A stretch of 64,000 nt of DNA from the NCBI GenBank assembly GCA_910579995.1, contig CAJTWH010000010.1, positions 1 to 64,000 on the forward strand, given 5' to 3'. Made by a program: the position numbers and the translations under genes. Below are positions 44,798-53,432 of this stretch, in pieces. The stretch comes from an uncultured Muribaculaceae bacterium. GTDB taxonomy: Bacteria; Bacteroidota; Bacteroidia; Bacteroidales; Muribaculaceae. Each line of letters opens with the position of its first letter. The stretch's first letter is position 1. The notes below the pieces were generated by a model. The model had not been told where the DNA came from. It saw only the letters and a program-made list of their open reading frames with translations, and did no database searches.

Positions 44798-44918
44798 ATT
44801 GTTAGAATTTTATTGAATTTCGTTTGTGCAAAAGTAGATAATAAAGCAGCGTTTTGCGTGTCAAAAAAGTTAGAAAACAGATAAAAAACACGCACAAATT
44901 CAATAAAATTCTAACAAT
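44798..44918. repeat. Long inverted repeat flanking the LRR operon promoter
   Basis: Perfect 23-bp arms lie at 44798-44820 (ATTGTTAGAATTTTATTG...) and 44896-44918 and are 75 bp apart. A further TTTGTGC/GCACAAA pairing lies near their inner edges. The -7 element of the first LRR gene lies between them. It could be an operator pair, an invertible promoter segment or a small palindromic element. Confidence 0.65.
44829..44836 (-). promoter_or_regulatory. -7 promoter element of the LRR operon
   Basis: On the minus strand TACTTTTG matches TAnnTTTG exactly. The predicted leader is about 34 nt and contains one arm of the inverted repeat. A TTTTTTG lies 25 nt upstream, slightly too far for a standard -33 box. 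Confidence 0.5.
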
Positions 44919-44975
44919 CAATCCATTGGGCTATATATTACATATCCTTGCCGCGGAAAACGGCGTGATGATATG

Positions 44976-46730
44976 TCAGTGGCGGCGGGGCTCGACGAGT
45001 CCTTTTTCCGAGAGGAAATCAGATATCCGGCCAAGCCAAGAGTGGCTGCCTGTGCCGGGCGAGGCGGTGCGCTGGAAGCAGTGCGGGCGCAGGGCAAGAG
45101 TGTGGAGCTCCGACTGCAGATTCATGTCGCGCAGCCGCTCCCATGATTTCACAGAGTTCATTGCGGCCCAACCGTCGGCGTCGCCATGGATGAAGAGCAT
45201 AGGCACTGTCGCCTCGTCAAAAGCAAACTCCGGAGCGAGCACGGCCGAGTCGTCGTTGCCGCCGGTAGTGTTTCCTTCTTCAAGTCCGTCAGTAAGAGCG
45301 TAGGCCGGATATATCGCTATACCCCACTGCACATTGCAGGGGAGCGCGTCAATGCTGTCGATGGGCTCGTAGGCCGGCGCCATTGATGAAGTCACCCCCA
45401 TGAGTGTGAGATGTCCGCCGGCGGAGCTGCCCATTATACCTATCTTTTCGGGGTCGAGGCCATGCTCCTTGGCCTGACTTCTCACAAGCCTTACGGCGCG
45501 CTGCAGGTCCTGCCAAGCGCTTATATGTTTTGCTTTGCCGGCGGGGCGAGGTGAGCGGTAGCGCATTGTCACCACCGTCATGCCGAGGTCGTTGAGATAG
45601 CGGCGTGCGGGAGCCACCTCGAAGCCGTCGGGGTCATTGCCCATGTAAGAACCGCCGCTGTAGATTATCTGTATGGCGTCGGTGGTGCGTTTTTTCGGGA
45701 AATGCCACTCCAAGTAAGGCTCGCACTGCTGCGGGTCGGGGTCCGGCATGAGTTTTTCGGGCCAGACAGTCTGACGGAGATATTCGCCGCGGGCGTCGTC
45801 GTTGCCATAGCGGCTCATGAGGTCTTCCTCGGCCTGTAGATTTCCGGCAACATTGAGCTGATTGAGGAACTCCACACCGCGCTCAAGGCCGTAGGCACCA
45901 TGGCCTTTTCCGGGATAGAGATGAAGCTCGGCGGGTATGCCCATGCGCCGCAACTGACGGTAGACCTGTGTGGAAGTAATGGGGGTATAAGGGTCGAGAC
46001 CTCCGTGATGAAGGCTCATCGGGCATGTGAGCGAGTCGAAGGCCATCTCGAGGCGGAGCGATTTCTCGGTGTCGGGATTATACCACACGTATTTGCCGCT
46101 AATGCTGTCGGGATGAAGCACAGCCGGGGCGTTGACAATAGCGTAGTTGATATTGCATGCGACGGTATCAAGCTGATCGATGGGCTTGTAGGCCGGAGTG
46201 AGGCTCGATGTGCCAAGCATGAGGGCAAGGTGAGAGCCGGCCGACATCGACACCGTGCATATCTTGTCGGGAGCAAAACCACGCTCGGCAGCCTGGCTGC
46301 GTATCAGCCTGATGGCACGCTGACCGTCTTCCCACGCCGTCTGATGTACGGGCATACCCTCAGGCCACGGGGTGCGGTAAACGAGATTGACACATTGGTA
46401 GCCGAGGTCGGTAAAAGTCTTGTGCCAGCGGTCGATAAGAGATATATCGCAACAGGTCTCGTAAGCTCCGCCGGATATGAGCACCATGCAGCAACCGTTG
46501 GCTACAGCGCTGTCGGGGCGTTCGAACCATTCGATAAATGGAATACGGTTATCGTCAGCCACGAAATCAGCACGCTGAGCCACATTGAGCATAGCTGCAA
46601 TCTGATGAGGCTGCGCGTCGGGCATTTTGTCGGCAGGCCAGAGATATTGGCGGTCGCTTACTTGAGCAACAGCCGTCAGCGCTGCGAAGATGAGCGCTGA
46701 CGGGAGAAGACGGTTTAATAAGTTTTTCAT
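44976..46730 (-). CDS. Secreted protein with two alpha/beta-hydrolase (esterase-like) domains
   Basis: The 584-residue protein has a signal peptide (1-22, TAVAQ). Two homologous esterase/lipase-like domains follow, about 50-300 and 310-580. The second has an intact nucleophile elbow GSSAGGHL, an oxyanion-type SGGSY, and candidate Asp (HGDADGW) and His (RPHCFQ) residues. The first has SMSAGSHL, with Ser in place of the first Gly, an acid-region HHGGLDPY and His in GKGHGAYG. Such proteins in glycan loci usually remove acetyl or similar esters from polysaccharides. Overlap of 4 bp (ATGA) with the upstream GH2 gene implies joint translation. Substrate unknown. Confidence 0.78.
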   Translation of the reverse strand: MKNLLNRLLPSALIFAALTAVAQVSDRQYLWPADKMPDAQPHQIAAMLNVAQRADFVADDNRIPFIEWFERPDSAVANGCCMVLISGGAYETCCDISLIDRWHKTFTDLGYQCVNLVYRTPWPEGMPVHQTAWEDGQRAIRLIRSQAAERGFAPDKICTVSMSAGSHLALMLGTSSLTPAYKPIDQLDTVACNINYAIVNAPAVLHPDSISGKYVWYNPDTEKSLRLEMAFDSLTCPMSLHHGGLDPYTPITSTQVYRQLRRMGIPAELHLYPGKGHGAYGLERGVEFLNQLNVAGNLQAEEDLMSRYGNDDARGEYLRQTVWPEKLMPDPDPQQCEPYLEWHFPKKRTTDAIQIIYSGGSYMGNDPDGFEVAPARRYLNDLGMTVVTMRYRSPRPAGKAKHISAWQDLQRAVRLVRSQAKEHGLDPEKIGIMGSSAGGHLTLMGVTSSMAPAYEPIDSIDALPCNVQWGIAIYPAYALTDGLEEGNTTGGNDDSAVLAPEFAFDEATVPMLFIHGDADGWAAMNSVKSWERLRDMNLQSELHTLALRPHCFQRTASPGTGSHSWLGRISDFLSEKGLVEPRRH

Positions 46731-49700
46731 TTCAAAGCACTAAGAATGAAGGTAAAGGATAAAGGCTCAGCCGTGAGCACATACTCAGGCAGAGGCGGCG
46801 GGCCGCAACTTCTATTACCCAACGGATAAGAGCATGAATTTATTGCCCAAGAGACGCCTTCTGTTCTAAGCAAATCTTTATCATTGTCGGCCTTGGTGAG
46901 ATTCTCAAGGGTATAGTGCATAGCCGAAGTCTCAAAAAGGGGCGCTCCGCACACTTTGAGACCTTTGCCTGAGGCGGCAGTCAGCGAGGCCTCGCGGCAA
47001 TCCATCTTGTTGCCGTTCTCCTGCGGGTAGGTGTGGTGTGTGAACTGCTCATCGACAGAGCCGGTGAAGCGCCCGAGGCGAGCACCGTCGCGGCGGTCGC
47101 GGTATGATTCCACCGGGCCGAGGCCATACCATGAGAACTTGTCGTAGCCCGGAGCCACCGACATCAGATATCCCACACAAGGGAAACTTGCGATATCCGG
47201 CGAGGGCGTAAGGTCGGTGTCGATACGGACACGGCCGTCGCTTGTGACGGTATATGTCGAGGTGTAGTCAATCCAAGCTTCCTTACCCGGAGCTGCGGCA
47301 CGATATACCGACACAATCTTTACCGAATCGGCACATTCATGCGCAATGGCAAAGCTTCTGAGCTCGTGCACAAGGCTGTCGAGACCGGCTTCGACCCATC
47401 CTCGGCCAATCTCGTTTGTGGGAGGATATGAGCCGTCGTTCTGAGTGGGCGAGCGCCACAGGTTGAGCTGCATTGGAGCGGAGAGGAACTCCCGTCCGCC
47501 GACAATCCAGCTGCAGAGCATACCGCTCCGCTTGTCGAATGTCACATCGACGTGCTTGTTTACGATATGGACGCCATCGCCCGATTTGTCGGTTTTAAGA
47601 GCCTGCGCGCCTTTTAAATTCGGGGTTATAGAGCTGTCGGCGAGTTTGAACTGCGCAAAAGCCACCTCAAAACCTGCGGGAGCCCATTTCCGTGCCTCGC
47701 CAAGAGAGGCGTTGACCTCCAGCACTAGTTCTCCCTTGTGGCCTTTAGTCTTGAAAGATATTGGCATAGTGGCACTTGCGCCCGGGGCGGCGTCGGCTTT
47801 GGCGCACTTTCCGCTTTCTACCACGCGGCCGTCTTCGAGGAGCTTCCACGAGATATCGAAATCGCTTAGCGGCAGATAATTATAATTATTCGTGACGGTG
47901 AGGTTCTTGCCGTCGAACGCAAAGCCTATACGCTCATATACTTTCTTACACTCATACAAGGCCGGCTTGGGCCGACGGTCGGCAAAGACAAGACCGTTTG
48001 TGCCGTTGATTGACGACAGATATCTCTTGCCCGAGACTGAGTCGGTGAGATATATGCTCTGGTCTACCCAGTCCCAGATATAGCCTCCGATAAGGCGGGG
48101 ATATTTCTTTACGGCGTCCCAATACTCGCGGTGGTTTCCCACAGCATTGCCCTTCGCATGGGCGTACTCGCACATCACCACCGGGCGGTTTTCACCCGGC
48201 TGAGTGGCAAGCTCTATCACACCCTCAACTGAGGGATACATAGTGCTCACCACATCTACTGCCGGAGGCTCGGCAGGGTTGACCGCGGGGCGGTCGGTCT
48301 TCATGAAATCGCGGCCGTAGCCATATTGGTGAGAGCCGCCATTGTGCAGATATGCCTCGAAGTGTATGAGCCTCGTCGGGTCGTAGTCTTTCACCCACGC
48401 CGCACGGGCCGCATGATTGGGGCCTACGCCCGACTCATTGCCAAGCGACCAGAAAATCACCGAAGGATGGTTTATATCGCGCTTCACCATGCCGGCCACG
48501 CGCTCGAGCTGTGCATTGAGCCACAATGTATTGTTGGAGAGCTCGGCGTCGGCGCCACAGGTCTCTACATCGGCCTCGTCCATCACATATATACCGTATT
48601 CATCGCAGAGGTCGTAGAACTCGGGGGCTGCGGGATAATGCGACGTACGCACCGAGTTGAAGCCGAATTGCTTCATAAGCTCTATATCGCGGCGCATAGT
48701 CTCCACGCTGACGGTCTTACCTCCGGCGGGGTCATGGTCGTGGCGGTTGACACCGTAGAGGAGCTCGCGGCGACCGTTGACAAAGAGCTCGCCATTCTTC
48801 ACCTCAATGCAGCGGAAGCCAATACGCGCACTGCGGGCCTCGACAAGATTGCCTTTGGCGTCGGTGAGCGAGAGGACAAGTGTGTAGAGCTCAGGAGTCT
48901 CAGCTGACCAAAGCCTTGGATTGTCGACCTTTGCCGAGATATATTTTGCCAGCGCCGGATTTTTCTGATATTTGGAGTCACGGATAACAGCGGCGTCAAT
49001 GCTCATCCGCGCGCCAGTGAGTTCTTTATTGTCTTCATCGTAGAGGCGGCCTTCGAGAGTCCAGCCGTCAAGATTGGCGTATGGGCCTGAGATAAACGGC
49101 CTTACCCTGAGAGCGGAGCTCTTGAAATCGTCGGCCATATCGGTAATCACCGTGAAATCGGCAATATGCACTTGCGGCCGGGCCTCAAGGCGCACATCGC
49201 GCACAATGCCGTGGAAGCGCCAATGGTCTTGGTCTTCAAGATATGAGGCGTCGCTCCAACGCATTACCTCAACAAGTATATCATTATCGCCCTCTACAAG
49301 CCAAGGGGTGATATTGAAAACGGCAGGAAGAGTGCCACCATCCTCACTGAAACCGACCTTTTGGCCGTTGACAAAGAGATAGAAAGCCCCTCTGACACCT
49401 GCGAAATGAAGCAGGATATCATTTCCTTTCCACGACGCCGGCACAGTGAACGAGCGCTTGTAAAGCCCGATATTATTGTCTTTCCGGGGTACGAAGGGCG
49501 GATTGACGGGGCGGAAGTCGTAGCCCTGCCCGCAATATACCTTTTCGCCGTAGCCGAGCATTTCCCATGTAGACGGAACGTCGACGACATCCCATGCTGT
49601 ATCGTCGGCCGAAGGGCTTGAAAAGCCTCCCGGGACATCCGACATATCTTGGCAGAAACGGAATTTCCACTCGCCATTGAGCGATTTGAAGCGCGATGAA

Positions 49701-49948
49701 GCCGCCGGCCTTACCTGCAGTGCCTCATCGACAGTAGCAAACGATATCGAACTTGCGCTGTAGGGCTCTCTGTTGACGGAGTTTACAAGCGGGTTCTCAT
49801 ACTCGGGGCTGCCGAAAGCGAGCGAGGGAGTATCGTAGAACGGACTCCCGTTTACGGGCAGCGGAAGAAGGTCGAGCCCGGTCTGTGCAGCAAGAGTATA
49901 AGCCTGCACGGCAGCGAGCAACAATATGCCTGATCTCAATATTTTCAT
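46727..49948 (-). CDS. Glycoside hydrolase family 2, beta-galactosidase-like
   Basis: I prefer the ATG at 49948 (1073 residues), where a signal peptide starts (MKILRSGILLLAAVQAYTLAAQ). An in-frame ATG at 49972 overlaps the end of the preceding gene. LacZ architecture: jelly-roll sugar-binding domain, Ig-like domain, TIM barrel with acid/base Glu in SLGNESG and nucleophile Glu in VMCEYAHAKGN, then the LacZ-type C-terminal domains. The DEADVETCG barrel segment is also present. It likely cleaves terminal beta-galactose or a related sugar from side chains; GH2 also includes glucuronidases and others. It is downstream of the clan GH-A gene (10 bp) and overlaps the esterase gene. Confidence 0.9.
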   Translation of the reverse strand: MKILRSGILLLAAVQAYTLAAQTGLDLLPLPVNGSPFYDTPSLAFGSPEYENPLVNSVNREPYSASSISFATVDEALQVRPAASSRFKSLNGEWKFRFCQDMSDVPGGFSSPSADDTAWDVVDVPSTWEMLGYGEKVYCGQGYDFRPVNPPFVPRKDNNIGLYKRSFTVPASWKGNDILLHFAGVRGAFYLFVNGQKVGFSEDGGTLPAVFNITPWLVEGDNDILVEVMRWSDASYLEDQDHWRFHGIVRDVRLEARPQVHIADFTVITDMADDFKSSALRVRPFISGPYANLDGWTLEGRLYDEDNKELTGARMSIDAAVIRDSKYQKNPALAKYISAKVDNPRLWSAETPELYTLVLSLTDAKGNLVEARSARIGFRCIEVKNGELFVNGRRELLYGVNRHDHDPAGGKTVSVETMRRDIELMKQFGFNSVRTSHYPAAPEFYDLCDEYGIYVMDEADVETCGADAELSNNTLWLNAQLERVAGMVKRDINHPSVIFWSLGNESGVGPNHAARAAWVKDYDPTRLIHFEAYLHNGGSHQYGYGRDFMKTDRPAVNPAEPPAVDVVSTMYPSVEGVIELATQPGENRPVVMCEYAHAKGNAVGNHREYWDAVKKYPRLIGGYIWDWVDQSIYLTDSVSGKRYLSSINGTNGLVFADRRPKPALYECKKVYERIGFAFDGKNLTVTNNYNYLPLSDFDISWKLLEDGRVVESGKCAKADAAPGASATMPISFKTKGHKGELVLEVNASLGEARKWAPAGFEVAFAQFKLADSSITPNLKGAQALKTDKSGDGVHIVNKHVDVTFDKRSGMLCSWIVGGREFLSAPMQLNLWRSPTQNDGSYPPTNEIGRGWVEAGLDSLVHELRSFAIAHECADSVKIVSVYRAAAPGKEAWIDYTSTYTVTSDGRVRIDTDLTPSPDIASFPCVGYLMSVAPGYDKFSWYGLGPVESYRDRRDGARLGRFTGSVDEQFTHHTYPQENGNKMDCREASLTAASGKGLKVCGAPLFETSAMHYTLENLTKADNDKDLLRTEGVSWAINSCSYPLGNRSCGPPPLPEYVLTAEPLSFTFILSALK

Positions 49949-49958
49949 GATAAATCTG

Positions 49959-52900
49959 TCAATGTTCAACACCGAAAATCACTTCATTGGCCCAGTGTTC
50001 TTTCCAATCAGGGTGAAAAGCCCTCGAATTGATTTTCGACACACTTCTGCCGGCGGCTGTCTCCATGCAGGCTGCTCCTGCAGTATCGTTGTTGACCCTT
50101 GCCGAGAATTTCACGGGCGAGCCGGCGTCGATGGCTTTTTTCACATCGGGCATTTCGCTCCAAGGTATAGCACATTCGTAGTAGAGCGTATTGCCTTTAC
50201 GCACCACCTTGAGCTTGGCAGAGTCGACAGCACCGTCGAAGGGCGACTTAGGCTGGCGAGGGTAGAAATGCTTGCGGGGCATATCGGGCACGAGCATGCG
50301 CCATACCTCAAACCCACCGCCATACTCGGGCGCCACTGTATTGAGGGCATATTCATAGTCGGTGCATTTGTAGCCTGTGAACCGCGGCAGAGTGCCTTTG
50401 GGGCATATCTCCATGCCATCCTCACCTTCAGGAATCACATTGAAAGCAATGAGAATATTGTCGGTGGCAATGCCGTTGACACCGTCGGGAAGGACCGGAC
50501 GCTTGCGATAAGTGAATCTCCTTATCCCCTCGGGCCAAGGCAGGGCGAGATAGTCGTCGTGCTCTACAATGTCCACAGCCACGTCATGAGGCAGCACTTT
50601 CTCGCCACCCATGAGCTCGTAGCCCAAGGTGCCGTAAGTGCCCCGCCAGTCGGCCATAGTGTCGATATCCTTGCCTACGAGCGCTGCGGCAGCATTTCCA
50701 CTTCCGGAGACAGCACGCGACGAGGGGTCGAAGAATACGCCCCCGACCTTGACGGTATACCACCAGCCGCGTGTGGTGCAGCGTATGCGCACATTTCCGC
50801 TGAGGTCGAGGTTGAGATATGTGCCGTCCCACATCCTGTCGATTCCGGTAGTGAGCAGCTCGCGGCCGCTGTCGCGGTCATAAACCGCTATATCAATGCC
50901 GTTCTGGTTGGAGGGGAAATATAGCGAAGCGCGGGTAAAGCGGTCGGAAGGCAGGGAGAGGTCAAAGCCTATCGACTGCACCGTCGCGTTGTTTTCCACA
51001 TAATTGCCTGTCAACTTTCCGCTCATCGACATGGGGGTAGACATATAGGCGGTATCGGGATAGAAGAAATCATCGTCGTTGCGGTCGGCAAACCTCATTG
51101 TTCCGGCATGGGGTGTGCTGTCGGCTACCTTTGCAGCAAAATAGAAATTATCATCGTCGTAGGCAAGGAAGGTCTGCGCCAAGCCCTCGGCATTGGTGTC
51201 GAATTGCTCGTAAGGGTGCCATGCGGCCTCGGTGAGCGAAATGCGGGCTTTCGACGACGAGAGCGGCTGGGCAATCACCCCTGCCCACTCGTCGAGATTT
51301 CCGTCGACATCCACCTTGCGGCGCGCGATATAATTTACGTGCATGTCTTCGCGGTGAGAGGCTTTGCCGTCGGCTCCGGCGTCGAGGCTCACCTCAAGGG
51401 GATAAGTGTTGCCGGGCAAAGGAGTGCCGCCTTTGACCGCCAAGGTCACCTCCTTGGTTTCGTGCGCACGGAGGCTCACCGTGGCCGGATAAGCGAGCTC
51501 GACGCCCTCAATACGGGCGTCCAACTTAGCCTTTACCGGACGGTTGAGCACATTTGTGAGGCGCAGAATCATCGACGGGTTATCGCTGTCGAGAGGCGCG
51601 GTGAAATCCTGCGCTACAATCTCGACGGGCTCGTAGCCGTCGATACGCGAGCCACGGAGGGCTGCAAGCAGAGACTTGAAAGAATTTTTCTTGCCGGTGG
51701 TGCGCATGTAATATCCCTCACATCCCAAGGGAATGACATACCGCCCGCCGACGGGAGCAATCTTATTACCATAGAAATCATAAAGGACGAATTCGGGACG
51801 GGCTTTTACCGTCATGGTGGCGTCGGCCGATCTTTTGACCGAACCGAGGAGCACGTGGTCGGCACCGAAGGCGTCGGAGAGATCGCCGGCGATGACAACA
51901 GTGCCGTCGTCGTCGTTGCCGTCGTAGCCGTCAAAAACCATAATCCACGGCAGACCGGGACGGAAAAGCAACTCTCTGAAATCACGCTCACCCACAAGAC
52001 CCTGAACGGCGCCCATTGCGGCGGCCGCCGACCATGAGTTGTGGAGCTTGTCGACAGTCTCCACTCCCCTCTTGGTGCGTACCGACATTGTTCGCTGCGA
52101 GCGGTTTGGCTCACCGGAATACATATAGCCACCGAAGATACCCATGGAGCGGTCGTAGCCGCAAGCGCGGTTTGTGGCCACTACGAGACCGATACGGTCG
52201 TCGGTGTTGCCTACCCAACTCTCTGTATCCCATACCTTGACGCGGCCTTTATGATCTTTGCGCTTGTTCCACTCTGGGTAGAGCACGGGGGCCTCCAAGC
52301 CTTGGTAATGGATTGACACGAAATCGAATATGGGCAGGATATCCATCGAGCCGTCGGCAAAGAACTTGTCGAGGGCGTTGGAGTTGGAGTCACCTCCGCC
52401 GACGAGTACGTCGGCACCCTTGTCGCGTGCGGCAAAGACACCTTCGGCCATCTTGGTGTAAATCTCGCGGTAACGGAGCATATCGGCCTGCCAGCCTGAT
52501 ATCGATGAGCCTTCCCACGGCTCATTCCAAAGGCACACAGCCGTCACGGGGCCATTGGGCCAGCCATAGCGTGTGCATATATTTTCGACGTATTTCTTGA
52601 AATCATCGTCCATAGTGGGCATCCATGCGAGGTCTTGCTTGGTGTGCAAGAAGCGGCCCTGCTCATCGAGATGAGGGCGGCCGGTGCCCAAGGGTACCGA
52701 CGAAGCCGTACGTCCCTCGCCGAACATCAGCATTACAGTGATATTGTTGTCGCTGTAGCGGTGCATTTGTGCGTCGAGCTCGTTGATAAACGTGCGGTAG
52801 TCGGGGTCGGTGGTAGATATGAAAGGAATGGCGCGCCGTATCGACTGCACACCCACACGGCTTAGGAAATCGACGCCGAGGTCGTCGAGCGACTGGCGTG

Positions 52901-53432
52901 GATACTGCATTTTCACCGGCGAGGGCTTCATGCTGTAAGCGAAAGAAGTGGCGAGGCGCCGGCCATGCTTGCCAAGGTCGAGGACTACGGCATATCCGCC
53001 GAAGCGGTCGATACCCTCGATCTTAAGCGGCACATCGGCATAGCCGTTGGGCTCTATCTCAATCTTCAGCGGTATCTTTCTCTCATCACCGGTCTTGACA
53101 ACCTGAGGCAGCCATATATCATTTTCGATACCACGTGTGCCGTAGCCGATGATATGCGCATAGCCATCGAGCGATATCGGCGAACCGGTGTTATTGAGAA
53201 CCTGAAATTTAAAATCGATATTGTCGCCGGGCCAGAACACATTTGCCGGAGCCGACGACTCTGTGAGCAGTACGTCGAAGTCGTATTGTCGCAGGCCGTT
53301 GTCGACACCGAATACCTCTTCGTAGCCCAGCCAGCTTTCAGGAGCTTTCATCTGGGCGGCAAGAGGCCGGTCAAAGGAAATATTGAATATGAGGGCTGCG
53401 AGGATTGCCGCAGACTTCAAATATTTTTTCAT
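49959..53432 (-). CDS. Secreted clan GH-A-type glycosidase with C-terminal CBM9-like domain
   Basis: The 1157-residue protein has a signal peptide (1-26, PLAAQ). An N-terminal beta domain comes first (VLNNTGSPISLDG). A TIM barrel of about residues 165-470 has a probable acid/base Glu in CLWNEPWEG and a probable nucleophile Glu in VWDTESWV. This resembles GH39, GH5 or other clan A families; I cannot assign the family. After beta-sandwich domains, a CBM9-like module starts at about 710 (VDVDGNLDEW) and includes YYECAIPWSEMP near the end, like the protein at 29.2 kb. It overlaps the GH105 gene by 4 bp. Specificity is unknown. Confidence 0.78.
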   Translation of the reverse strand: MKKYLKSAAILAALIFNISFDRPLAAQMKAPESWLGYEEVFGVDNGLRQYDFDVLLTESSAPANVFWPGDNIDFKFQVLNNTGSPISLDGYAHIIGYGTRGIENDIWLPQVVKTGDERKIPLKIEIEPNGYADVPLKIEGIDRFGGYAVVLDLGKHGRRLATSFAYSMKPSPVKMQYPRQSLDDLGVDFLSRVGVQSIRRAIPFISTTDPDYRTFINELDAQMHRYSDNNITVMLMFGEGRTASSVPLGTGRPHLDEQGRFLHTKQDLAWMPTMDDDFKKYVENICTRYGWPNGPVTAVCLWNEPWEGSSISGWQADMLRYREIYTKMAEGVFAARDKGADVLVGGGDSNSNALDKFFADGSMDILPIFDFVSIHYQGLEAPVLYPEWNKRKDHKGRVKVWDTESWVGNTDDRIGLVVATNRACGYDRSMGIFGGYMYSGEPNRSQRTMSVRTKRGVETVDKLHNSWSAAAAMGAVQGLVGERDFRELLFRPGLPWIMVFDGYDGNDDDGTVVIAGDLSDAFGADHVLLGSVKRSADATMTVKARPEFVLYDFYGNKIAPVGGRYVIPLGCEGYYMRTTGKKNSFKSLLAALRGSRIDGYEPVEIVAQDFTAPLDSDNPSMILRLTNVLNRPVKAKLDARIEGVELAYPATVSLRAHETKEVTLAVKGGTPLPGNTYPLEVSLDAGADGKASHREDMHVNYIARRKVDVDGNLDEWAGVIAQPLSSSKARISLTEAAWHPYEQFDTNAEGLAQTFLAYDDDNFYFAAKVADSTPHAGTMRFADRNDDDFFYPDTAYMSTPMSMSGKLTGNYVENNATVQSIGFDLSLPSDRFTRASLYFPSNQNGIDIAVYDRDSGRELLTTGIDRMWDGTYLNLDLSGNVRIRCTTRGWWYTVKVGGVFFDPSSRAVSGSGNAAAALVGKDIDTMADWRGTYGTLGYELMGGEKVLPHDVAVDIVEHDDYLALPWPEGIRRFTYRKRPVLPDGVNGIATDNILIAFNVIPEGEDGMEICPKGTLPRFTGYKCTDYEYALNTVAPEYGGGFEVWRMLVPDMPRKHFYPRQPKSPFDGAVDSAKLKVVRKGNTLYYECAIPWSEMPDVKKAIDAGSPVKFSARVNNDTAGAACMETAAGRSVSKINSRAFHPDWKEHWANEVIFGVEH

